A program made the position numbers and the translations under genes. A DNA stretch of 64,000 nt from Streptomyces sp. ISL-94 (GTDB taxonomy: Bacteria; Actinomycetota; Actinomycetes; Streptomycetales; Streptomycetaceae): NCBI RefSeq assembly GCF_018614075.1, contig NZ_JAGGOZ010000002.1:1-64000 (forward strand), read 5' to 3'. Each line of letters begins with the position of its first letter. Within the stretch, counting starts at the first letter, position 1. Below are positions 44,192-52,540 of this stretch, in pieces. The notes under the pieces were generated by a model. The model saw only the letters and a list, made by a program, of their open reading frames with translations. It was not told the origin of the DNA and ran no database searches.

Positions 44192-45635
44192 TTAGTCCGA
44201 GCGACTCTGGTCCTCTGCGCCGACAGGCGTGATCTTGATGGAGTTCATCTCGGGAGGCTTCCGTCGTCCCCGACCGATGCTGAACACCTCCACCTTGTCG
44301 ATCACGCTGGCGACGATCGTCCGGCGACGTTCGAGATTCTCGATGCTGTCGTCGCGCCAAACGGTCCAGGCGTCGGGTTCGGCGCGCGAGTGTCGTACGG
44401 CCGCTGCAGTCTCACGCGTACGGAGCGTCTGGAGTTCGCCGCGGAGGTGTGCCAGTGATTCGAAGTAGTCCTCGTCTTCCATCCGGCCCGCCTTCCACAT
44501 GACGCGCATCGCATGGATGCGATCTTCCAACAGTCTGATCGCACCAGTGAGGTCCTCAGCCGGCCCCGGCGGCTGCTGCGGCTTGGGCCTGTCCAATGCG
44601 GCTTCCACCACCTCGTTCAGACGCTCCTCGATCCACTCGTACTTGCGGCTGACCTTTCCGCAGCCGAGACGTTGTCCGCCTCCGGTCCGCTGGCCCGAGT
44701 GACAGAACGCCCGACGGAACGTTCGCCCTTGGTCGGTGACCCACTGGACACGCATGATCGACTTGCAGTATCCGCAACGAAGGAAGCCGGAGTACACGTG
44801 CTTGCGCTTGCCTTGGCCTTGAGCTGCCGGGGTGGCGCGTCCGTCCAGGATGGTTTGGACGTTCTCCCACTGCTCGCGGGTGAGCGGCGCGCCGTAGACG
44901 CTGTCGCCGATGTCGTGGCCCTTGTGGGTGACGACTCCCCCAGTTCGCTCGGCACGGAAGACTCGCTTGACGGCGTTGATCGTCCAGACGCCACCCTGCG
45001 GTGTCGTCGAACCCAGGGCGTTCCACAGTCGCGTTACGTCACCGGGTGTCTTGGGCTGTCGGTCCATGAGCATCCGGTAGCCGGCGAGGATGAGTTCCCT
45101 CTCCTGTTCGTCCACCTCCTGGATGCGTCCCGGCTTTGAAGCCGAACTGACGCTTTCCTCCCGCATGTGGTTTGCCCTGCTCCCGGCGTTGGAGCAGTGA
45201 GTTGTTCACTCGTTCCGACATCCGCTCAGTCTCCTGCTGAGCCACCGCGCCCTTGATGGTGAGGATCATCCGTCCGTTTGCGGTCTGTGTGTCTTCGCCC
45301 TCGGTTGTGGCGAACGCAAAGCCGTGTTCTTTCTGTTCCTCAAGGAAGGTGGTCAATTCGCTGATTCGGCGCGTCAGACGGTCGATGGAGTAGACGACGA
45401 CCCCGTCAATGATTCCGTTGCGGGCGTCCCGCATCATCTCCGCGTACTGCGGGCGCCGCTTCTTGCTCGTGGTCGATGCCGAGACGTCGTTCTCCGGGTA
45501 GACCTTGAAGACGCCCCATTCCATGCGTTCACACAGCTCTCGACACGCTTTCTCCTGGCGCTGGACGCCGAGTTCTTGACCCTTGCGGTCCTTGCTGATC
45601 CGGACGTAGATGCCCACACGCTTCGGCTTGGCCAT
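44192..45635 (-). pseudogene. Large serine recombinase (integrase), broken by a frameshift
   Basis: Two overlapping frames together encode one large serine integrase. Part 1 (45039-45635) is the resolvase domain: VGIYVRISKDRKGQELGVQR with the catalytic Ser, VVYSIDRLTRR, and the long E helix, running to GGKRQFGFKAG. Part 2 (44192 upward) continues RIQEVDEQERELILAGYRML, a recombinase domain (VWTINAVKRVFRAERTGG), the zinc ribbon CGYCKSIMRV ... CGKVS, and a coiled coil. Removing one base at about 45128 restores a single frame of roughly 480 codons. GC content is lower than flanking genes. It marks an integrated element or its remnant; as sequenced it would be inactive unless the base is an error. 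Confidence 0.85.
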
Positions 45636-45725
45636 GCCCCACCCCTGGTAGCGGAAGACTCACCTGCGCACTGACCAACGTGCATACACGCAAACGGTGA
45701 CGGGGGTGGGCGACCAGGCCACCGT

Positions 45726-45748
45726 AGCCCCCGCCCCGGGCGGGGGCT
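45726..45748 (-). terminator. Terminator of the five-gene operon
   Basis: AGCCCCCGCCC and GGGCGGGGGCT form a perfect 11-bp inverted repeat (realistic stem about 9 bp), 10 bases beyond the stop at 45758. Confidence 0.75.
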
Positions 45749-45757
45749 GTGGCGTGT

Positions 45758-46078
45758 TCAGCCCAGGGTCTCCCCGCGGATGTAGGCGATCAGCCCGAGG
45801 ACGATGGGCGGGGCGAGCCACCACAGGCCCATGGCCCGGCGCACGCTGGGGATGAGGGTGATGAGAAGGCTCAGCACGCTCAGGCACATGGAGATGAAGC
45901 ACATGGCGTCAACGCCCTCGTAGCCCTGGTGGTCCCACTCGCCCTGGGGCCCGAAGAACACGGCCAGGTACACGGCGCCGGCGTTCAGCAGGTGGATGAA
46001 CCCAAGCGGAACCCCCAGCACCCACCTCAGGCATCCCCGGTCCTCGGGCAGGTCGATGTTCTCCCGGGGGAGTCTCAT
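45758..46078 (-). CDS. Small membrane protein, paralogue of the next gene (gene 5 of operon)
   Basis: 106 residues. Three predicted membrane helices: LRWVLGVPLGFIHLLNAGAV (about 16-40), DAMCFISMCLSVLSLLITLI (about 57-78) and GLWWLAPPIVLGLIAYIRGE (about 84-103). Between helices 1 and 2 is FFGPQGEWDHQGYEGV. Nearly the same layout and motifs occur in the preceding gene (LRWVLGVPLG, WDDQGYAG, GLWWFAPP), so the two arose by tandem duplication. Start ATG overlaps the stop of the upstream gene (ATGA). Could be paired immunity proteins or an accessory pore; unknown. Confidence 0.75.
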   Translation of the reverse strand: MRLPRENIDLPEDRGCLRWVLGVPLGFIHLLNAGAVYLAVFFGPQGEWDHQGYEGVDAMCFISMCLSVLSLLITLIPSVRRAMGLWWLAPPIVLGLIAYIRGETLG

Positions 46079-46398
46079 TCGAGCGTTGCGATACGCACCC
46101 ACGCGATCACCCCCAGGAGGAGGGGAGGGGCGAACCACCACAGGCCGAGGGTTCGGCGGACCGGCGGGATGAGGGTGATCAGGATCCCGATGACGCTCAG
46201 GCCGATGGAGATCAGACACATCGCGGCAGTCCCGGCGTACCCCTGGTCGTCCCAGTCAGCCTGCGGCGGGTAACGGAGTATGAGATAGACGGTGGCTGCG
46301 TTCACCACGTGGGTGATCCCGAGGGGTACGCCGAGTACCCAGCGCAACCATCGACGCCGCTCGTCCGGGTCGCGGTCTACAGGCCGCCCGTCTGTCAT
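46075..46398 (-). CDS. Small membrane protein (gene 4 of operon)
   Basis: 107 residues from ATG 46398. Acidic/basic N-terminus (MTDGRPVDRDPDERRRWLRW), then three helices: VLGVPLGITHVVNAATVYLI, AAMCLISIGLSVIGILITLI and GLWWFAPPLLLGVIAWVRIA. Paralogous to the downstream gene at the protein level (about half identical by eye) but without its N-terminal Cys. Both ends overlap neighbours by ATGA, so translation is coupled across the operon. Confidence 0.75.
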   Translation of the reverse strand: MTDGRPVDRDPDERRRWLRWVLGVPLGITHVVNAATVYLILRYPPQADWDDQGYAGTAAMCLISIGLSVIGILITLIPPVRRTLGLWWFAPPLLLGVIAWVRIATLE

Positions 46399-47066
46399 CG
46401 CATCGCGTCCTTCACCTTGCGGAGGCTGTCGCCGAAGTCGTTGCCGTAGTTCTGGGCCTTCTCCGACTGCCAATACGGGCCGCCGTTGTAGCGGGCGGCG
46501 ATCTCCCGCATCTGGGCGTCGGTCAGCTGGTCGGCGGGGACGTCGCCATAGCCCGCCTCTGCCTTGATCTGAGCAAGGAAACCGGCGGCGATGAAGGCAT
46601 TCTGCCTCGGGTCCTGGAGCGACTCCTCCACGAGGTCGCGTTGATCCTCAGTGAGGTGCGCCGGGTCGTAGCCGAGTACTTCGGCACCGCGCCGGAGTTG
46701 GATGGCGATCGGGCCGAAGGAGGTCTCGTCGGGTGCTCCGCCGGCCCGGCTGGGGAGGTTCTCCGGGGTGATGGGACTCAAGGGGGATTCGGCCCACTGG
46801 CGCACGGTATCGCTGCCGTCGTCGAAGATCCCGGGCTGCCCGGCGATCTCTTTCCAGGCGATCCCCGCGACCAGTTCCTCGGGCAGTCCCGCGTGCTGGG
46901 CGGCCGCCCGGAGGATCTCCTTCTTCTGGGAGATCCAGGCCGCCTTCTCCTTATCGCCGTCCGGCGGGTTCCAGTAGCTGTCGTCGACCTCGGGCAGTCC
47001 CGCGATCCGCATCCGGATGTCCCGCAGCTCCGGCGACATCTCCGTCTTCCCGATCGGCCCCGTCAT
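46395..47066 (-). CDS. Lysozyme/transglycosylase-like protein without signal peptide (gene 3 of operon)
   Basis: 223 residues from ATG 47066, which overlaps the stop of gene 2. After a short charged N-terminus comes an SLT/goose-lysozyme-like core: HAGLPEELVAGIAWKEIAGQ (the Glu of KEIAG in the catalytic position), TSFGPIAIQLRRGAEVLGYD (a GxMQI-like motif), ENAFIAAGFL-type helix within DPRQNAFIAAGFLAQIKAE, and IAARYNGGPYW (AYNGG-like). No signal peptide or membrane helix is seen, so if it cleaves peptidoglycan it must be exported by another route, for example type VII secretion with the helical proteins encoded upstream. Activity and route are inference. Confidence 0.7.
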   Translation of the reverse strand: MTGPIGKTEMSPELRDIRMRIAGLPEVDDSYWNPPDGDKEKAAWISQKKEILRAAAQHAGLPEELVAGIAWKEIAGQPGIFDDGSDTVRQWAESPLSPITPENLPSRAGGAPDETSFGPIAIQLRRGAEVLGYDPAHLTEDQRDLVEESLQDPRQNAFIAAGFLAQIKAEAGYGDVPADQLTDAQMREIAARYNGGPYWQSEKAQNYGNDFGDSLRKVKDAMR

Positions 47067-47782
47067 CTCCGCTTGGGGCCGCTGCCCGGCAGATGGGCCA
47101 GCGGGCTGGTGGCGGCCTCCGCCGCCTCCCGGCGGATGTCCGCCATCGCCGCGTACAGGTCGGGCCGCTTGGCGCTGCCCGGCATCTTGAAGTCGGGGAG
47201 CAGTTCGTGCGCCTGCTTCAGCGCGTGCACGCACGTGCTGCGCGCTTCCTGCTCGACCGTCTTCGCCAGGTGGAAGCTGCCGCCCGCGGCGTCGTGAAGG
47301 CGGTTGGCCTCGTCCCGGATGTCGTCCACGTCCATGGTGAGTTCGGCGAAGAAGTCGAGGACCCCGGTGGTCGCCCGCATGTCCTCCCACTGGCGCATCG
47401 GCTCCGCCTCCTGCGCGACCTTGGTGATCGCGGTGCCCTTGGTCCCGATGAGCGCGGCGAGTGCCCGCTCCGAGCGTTTGCCGTCGCGGTAGTGGGTCTT
47501 GGCGGTGGTCAGCGCCAGGGCGTAGGCGTTCAGGGCGCTGGCGGCCTTGTCGTACCCCTCGGCGATGTGGGTGATGAGCTGGCGGGCCTCTTTCAGGCGC
47601 GAGGTGTACGTGTGGCTGTTGGCGCTGTGCCACTCGGTACGGGTCTCCGCGCGCCTGGCGGGTTCCTCCACCTGGACGAGGAGATCGCGCAGCCTGCGGA
47701 ACTCGGCGGCATTGCGCTCGACGAGGGGCGGATTGCACTCCTCCAGGAACTCGACGTCCTTGCGGTAACTCAGCCCACTCAC
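47063..47782 (-). CDS. Alpha-helical protein resembling T7SS-associated substrates (gene 2 of operon)
   Basis: 239 residues from GTG 47782 (GTGA overlap with gene 1). Almost wholly helical with heptad-like spacing: NAAEFRRLRDLLVQVEEPAR, then TEWHSANSHTYTSRLKEARQ (a W-x-S/G pair in the turn position of WXG100-like hairpins), LITHIAEGYDKAASALNAYA, and a C-terminal helical domain (VLDFFAELTMDVDDIRDEAN). The layout resembles the putative T7SS-secreted N-terminal domains of Streptomyces polymorphic toxins, but no toxin domain follows. The family assignment is tentative. Confidence 0.65.
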   Translation of the reverse strand: MSGLSYRKDVEFLEECNPPLVERNAAEFRRLRDLLVQVEEPARRAETRTEWHSANSHTYTSRLKEARQLITHIAEGYDKAASALNAYALALTTAKTHYRDGKRSERALAALIGTKGTAITKVAQEAEPMRQWEDMRATTGVLDFFAELTMDVDDIRDEANRLHDAAGGSFHLAKTVEQEARSTCVHALKQAHELLPDFKMPGSAKRPDLYAAMADIRREAAEAATSPLAHLPGSGPKRR

Positions 47783-48249
47783 TTGCACTCCGGTGCTACG
47801 TACTGCCCTGATTCGAGGAGGTTGTCGAGGAAGGACCGGGCGGTGCCGTCGTCCACGTGGGCGAAGTCGGTGCCGGTGGTCTTCAGGCGGGTGGCCAGAC
47901 CGGCGAAGAGGGCGATCGTGTCCTTGAACTGATCGTCGGCGAAGCGCGCGAAGCGGAGCGCTTGCGCGGCGACGTCCGGGTGCGCCCTGGGTGCGCGGGC
48001 CATCGTGCTCGCGTCGCCATCCGGGCGGCCCTCGTGCAGGAGCGCGGCGATCTCGATGAGGAGGTTCGCATTGCCGTTGATGGACCCGACCCCGGCCAGC
48101 AGACTGCCGTTGGCGCTGGAGCTTGAGCTGCCGCTTGCCTCGGGTGCGACGTGGTTGAGGCGCATGCCGGCGAGGGCGTCGGCCTTGTGCTGCGCCCATT
48201 CTGCGTCGAACGAAATCTGGTCCCCCCGGGATGAGATGGTCATGCCCAT
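47779..48249 (-). CDS. Alpha-helical protein of unknown function (gene 1 of operon)
   Basis: 156 residues from ATG 48249; ATG 48255 and 48243 are also in frame, and AGGA lies best for 48249. Sequence: TISSRGDQISFDAEWAQHKA, a Ser-rich linker (EASGSSSSSANGSLL), then helices with PDVAAQALRFARFADDQFKD and TIALFAGLATRLKTTGTDFA ending VAPECK. WXG-like small helical partner is possible. It opens a five-gene unit in which every junction is a 4-base ATGA/GTGA overlap, and it follows the DUF397 genes by 64 bp. Confidence 0.65.
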   Translation of the reverse strand: MGMTISSRGDQISFDAEWAQHKADALAGMRLNHVAPEASGSSSSSANGSLLAGVGSINGNANLLIEIAALLHEGRPDGDASTMARAPRAHPDVAAQALRFARFADDQFKDTIALFAGLATRLKTTGTDFAHVDDGTARSFLDNLLESGQYVAPECK

Positions 48250-48312
48250 GCCCATCCTAAAGGGGCTCAGGTGGTGGCCAATCGGATCAACACCACCGCC
48301 GTCAAAGGGTCG

Positions 48313-48501
48313 TCATCCGCGGGCGTGGGCGACGAATCCGGTCCAGGCGTGGGGAGCGAAGGCGAGTTGGGGGCCCTGGAGGTTCTTGGAGTCGCGGATG
48401 TGGATCGTGGCGGGGGTGTTGGCCACCTCGACGCAGTCGTTGATGTCGCCGCTGTCGCTGTAGCTGCTCTTGAACCAGTCCAGCTCGGGGTTGTGGATCA
48501 C
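48313..48501 (-). CDS. DUF397 protein, copy 2
   Basis: 62 residues from GTG 48501. DUF397 pattern: ELDWFKSSYSDSGDINDCVE, VANTPATIHIRDSKNLQGPQ and WTGFVAHARG. DUF397 proteins act with a neighbouring HTH/DUF5753 regulator (compare AbaA-ORF and BldB-linked pairs in Streptomyces). This copy and the upstream one are nearly identical over their last 40 residues and at DNA level, a recent tandem duplication. Confidence 0.9.
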   Translation of the reverse strand: MIHNPELDWFKSSYSDSGDINDCVEVANTPATIHIRDSKNLQGPQLAFAPHAWTGFVAHARG

Positions 48502-48528
48502 GTTTCTCCTAGCTCTCGCATCGGGTCG

Positions 48529-48717
48529 TCATCCGCGGGCGTGGGCGACGAATCCGGTCCAGGCGCGGGGGGCGAAGGCGAGTTGGGGGCCCTGGAGGTT
48601 CTTGGAGTCGCGGATGTGGATCGTGGCCGGTGAGTTCGCCACCTCGACGCAGGAGTCGCCCTCACTGCCGTCGCTGTAGCTGCTCTTGAACCAGTGCAGC
48701 TCGGGGTTGTCGGTCAT
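48529..48717 (-). CDS. DUF397 protein, copy 1
   Basis: 62 residues from ATG 48717, overlapping the stop of the HTH gene by ATGA. ELHWFKSSYSDGSEGDSCVE, VANSPATIHIRDSKNLQGPQ, WTGFVAHARG. Differs from copy 2 mainly in the SEGDS/DINDC loop, the part that might determine partner choice. Confidence 0.92.
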   Translation of the reverse strand: MTDNPELHWFKSSYSDGSEGDSCVEVANSPATIHIRDSKNLQGPQLAFAPRAWTGFVAHARG

Positions 48718-49571
48718 GTCTCTCCCAGCAGTTCCTCGATGAAGCCCCGAGTCTCCAGGGGCGTGAGCGCTTGGGCCCGGATCATGCCATAGCGCAGCTC
48801 AAGGATCCGGAGCTGCCTGGGGTCGGAGACCGGGCGCCCGCCGAAGGCGCCTTCGGAGCGTCCCACCGCCTTGCCGTCTCCGAACTTCAGCACTTCGATC
48901 CCACCGTCCATGCCGGCATGGACCTCGCGGTTGATCGGCATTACTTGGAGGGCCACATGACGCAACCGGCTTACCTCCAGCAGACGTTCGAGCTGTCGAC
49001 GCCACACCATTGTGCCCCCGATGGGGCGGCGTAGTGTCACCTCTTCCTGGACAATGCTGAGCGACGGGGCGGGTTCCCGCTCGAAGACGGTGTGTCGGGC
49101 CATGCGTGCGGCCACATATCGCTCCACCTCGTCCTGGGTGTAGGCAGGCTGCCGCATCTCGAAGAGCGCCCGGGCGTAGTCTTCCGTCTGCAGAAGGCCG
49201 TGTATCCCGTGGATGCGGTAGACGCCGATCTCGACTGCCATACGCTCGCGCTGCGCTTGGGCCCGCACCTTCGTCGGGTAGCGAACCTGCTCCATGTCGG
49301 CCTTCATCGCGGCGATCTTGCCGCCCGCCCGCAGTACCTCGTCCGCCTTGTCCAGGTACTCGGGGCGGGGGATCCGCTTCCCGCCCTCGATCTTGCGGAC
49401 GAGGTCCTCCCCGTACCCGAGCGCCGTGCCGAAGTCGGCGGCTCGCATGCCCGCCTCCTCGCGCCAGGCCCGGAGCTGGCGGCCGAGTGCGGCCAGGACC
49501 GCCAAGCCCTGCTCGTCCTCGGGATCGACGTCCCAGCCGGCGTCTTCCGTACCGTCACTGTCCACGCTCAT
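48714..49571 (-). CDS. Helix-turn-helix regulator with DUF5753 domain, paired with DUF397
   Basis: 285 residues from ATG 49571 (GGAGG 8 bases upstream). HTH near residues 25-85 (LGRQLRAWREEAGMRAADFG, TALGYGEDLVRKIEGGKRIP), then DUF5753: VYRIHGIHGLLQTEDYARAL, YVAARMARHTVFEREPAPSL and RHVALQVMPINREVHAGMDG. Followed by two DUF397 genes and then the five-gene operon on the same strand, so it may control that operon. Divergent from an RsbW-like ATPase, the usual third partner of such systems. Confidence 0.93.
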   Translation of the reverse strand: MSVDSDGTEDAGWDVDPEDEQGLAVLAALGRQLRAWREEAGMRAADFGTALGYGEDLVRKIEGGKRIPRPEYLDKADEVLRAGGKIAAMKADMEQVRYPTKVRAQAQRERMAVEIGVYRIHGIHGLLQTEDYARALFEMRQPAYTQDEVERYVAARMARHTVFEREPAPSLSIVQEEVTLRRPIGGTMVWRRQLERLLEVSRLRHVALQVMPINREVHAGMDGGIEVLKFGDGKAVGRSEGAFGGRPVSDPRQLRILELRYGMIRAQALTPLETRGFIEELLGET

Positions 49572-49724
49572 GCGTGCCACCTCCGACGCACCAATATCCT
49601 CAACGCCCCTTGCCCAGGTGCCGCGTGGGACAGCCGGGACAGCACCGGACAACGTCCGGACAAGTGCGGGACGCAAGGGCGGTACCGCTTCCCACGGTAC
49701 GCACGAACCGCCACGCTCAGTCAC

Positions 49725-50147
49725 GTGAACACTCAAATCTGTGACTCCGAGGGCCGATTCGCCGCCCAGCTCGCCGCCACGCCCCGCGGGGCCCGCCAGG
49801 CCCGCCGGCTCGCCGTCGAGAAGCTCGCCACCTGGGGGCTGCCCTCGGAGGAGGCGGCGCTCATCGTGGCCGAGCTCGCCGCCAACGCGGTGACCCATGG
49901 CCGCGTCACCGGGCGGGGCTTCCGGATCGTGCTCGCGCTGGGCGGTGGGGTGCTGCGGATCGAGGTGGTGGACAGCTGTGGCGACCGGGTCCCGGGTATC
50001 CGCGACGCGGACGGGGGCTCGGAGGCCGGGCGGGGACTGGTGCTGGTGGCTGCGATGGCCGACCGCTGGGGGGTGGACCGGGGGCTGCCGCCGTGCAAGT
50101 CGGTGTGGGCGGAGCTGGATGTGCCCGGATGGCGTGGGGAACCGTGA
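49725..50147 (+). CDS. RsbW-like ATP-binding (HATPase_c) regulatory protein
   Basis: 140 residues from GTG 49725. The GHKL ATP fold is marked by EEAALIVAELAANAVTHGRV (N box with Glu/Asn), VEVVDSCGDRVPGI-like G1 region (IEVVDSCGDRVPGIRDADGG) and SEAGRGLVLVAAMADRWGVD (G2). RsbW-type proteins phosphorylate anti-anti-sigma factors or bind sigma factors. Together with the divergent HTH and DUF397 genes it forms the familiar Streptomyces regulatory trio. Confidence 0.88.
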   Translation: MNTQICDSEGRFAAQLAATPRGARQARRLAVEKLATWGLPSEEAALIVAELAANAVTHGRVTGRGFRIVLALGGGVLRIEVVDSCGDRVPGIRDADGGSEAGRGLVLVAAMADRWGVDRGLPPCKSVWAELDVPGWRGEP

Positions 50148-50322
50148 CGCGGGGAACCGGGACCCGGTTCGCTTAGACGTCACCACTCAAATCACGGAGG
50201 TAAATCCAACCAACCCCACCCCTCCGGCTCCCCGTAACTCGGACGGGTGAACTGTGCCAACTGAGCTGGATTTCGGGCTGGTTGCCGGGCATATGCTCGG
50301 CGCACAACATCAGACATGAGAC
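50148..50322. other. Intergenic region before the Pro-rich winged-helix gene
   Basis: Holds an AT-richer stretch at 50185-50215 (CACGGAGGTAAATCC) that may be promoter. No gene seen. Confidence 0.35.
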
Positions 50323-50357
50323 GGCCCCCGCCGGGACTGGCATCCCGATCGAGGGCC
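50323..50357 (+). promoter_or_regulatory. Structured leader hairpin before the winged-helix gene
   Basis: GGCCCCCGCCGGGACTGGCA followed by TCCCGATCGAGGGCC forms a hairpin 29 bases before the ATG at 50387, followed by TGACCAACTAGGAAG with the ribosome site. It shares order, length and several exact blocks with the leader at 15502-15537. Confidence 0.65.
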
Positions 50358-50368
50358 TGACCAACTAG

Positions 50369-51712
<1,344 letters not shown>

Positions 51713-51761
51713 CATGAAGGTGATGACTCGGGCCCCGGGGGACAGGCGAGGAGCCGACACC

Positions 51762-52349
51762 ATGACCATCGCCCAGGACGACGCACGGCGCGACAGCCTT
51801 CGATACCAGGCGATGCGCGATGTCGTGCGGTCGCTGGACGACACGGTTCCCGGCAAGTTCGAGATCACCAAGGACGGCATCGTCCACGACATGATGGCTC
51901 CGTCCGGCCCTCACGAGCTGACCGCGCTGCGTCTCCGGAAACGGCTGGAAAAGGTGATGCCGGAGGAGCTTGCGGCGCACACGGGGGCCCCCGATGTCGA
52001 GGCGGAGCCCGAGGGCATCATGCGGTTGCCCGACATCATCCTCATTGCCGAGGCCGACATGGAGATCCAGGGTTCCTTCGACCCCCGGACCCTCATCGCC
52101 GCCATCGAGGTCGTGTCCCGCTCGAACCCCGACAACGACTGGGTCGGCAAAATGCGCGACTATCCGCTGCTCGGGATCCCGGTCTACGCGATCTTCGATC
52201 CCCGTACAGGCGCGGGCGCCGTGCTGTCCGACATCCACTCCACCTCCGATGGTCCCCGTTACGCCACGCGCAAGGACTTCGTGTACGGAGAGGACGTCAC
52301 CATCGCCGACTGGACCATCTCGACCGCCGAGCTGCCCCGCTACCTCTGA
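51762..52349 (+). CDS. Uma2 family (DUF820) nuclease-fold protein
   Basis: 195 residues from ATG 51762 (GCGAGGAG upstream). KFEITKDGIVHDMMAPSGPH (first motif), EPEGIMRLPDIILIAEADME (PD), TLIAAIEVVSRSNPDND (ExV with ExV-S), MRDYPLLGIPVYAIFDPRTG. Same family as the gene at 38075 but clearly divergent, so not a recent duplicate. Role unknown. Confidence 0.9.
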   Translation: MTIAQDDARRDSLRYQAMRDVVRSLDDTVPGKFEITKDGIVHDMMAPSGPHELTALRLRKRLEKVMPEELAAHTGAPDVEAEPEGIMRLPDIILIAEADMEIQGSFDPRTLIAAIEVVSRSNPDNDWVGKMRDYPLLGIPVYAIFDPRTGAGAVLSDIHSTSDGPRYATRKDFVYGEDVTIADWTISTAELPRYL

Positions 52350-52540
52350 GGGGGCGGGCCGCCCGGAGGCCTCGACGCCTGCCGCGCCCCCGGGGCGCAC
52401 AGGGGGTCGCCGGTCTGGCCGCTCCGAGTGCGGCGGCGGCGTGCAGCGTCCGTGAAGAAGGGTTCCAGGGGGTGTTCAGGCGCGGTCACTCCTCCGTAGA
52501 TTACCGGCGGTAACACTGCGTCGAACCGAGGGAGCGCGCC

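Noticed and set aside
44192..45635. Programmed ribosomal frameshift in the integrase
   Set aside because: No slippery heptamer or following pseudoknot is evident at the junction; a single-base insertion is simpler.
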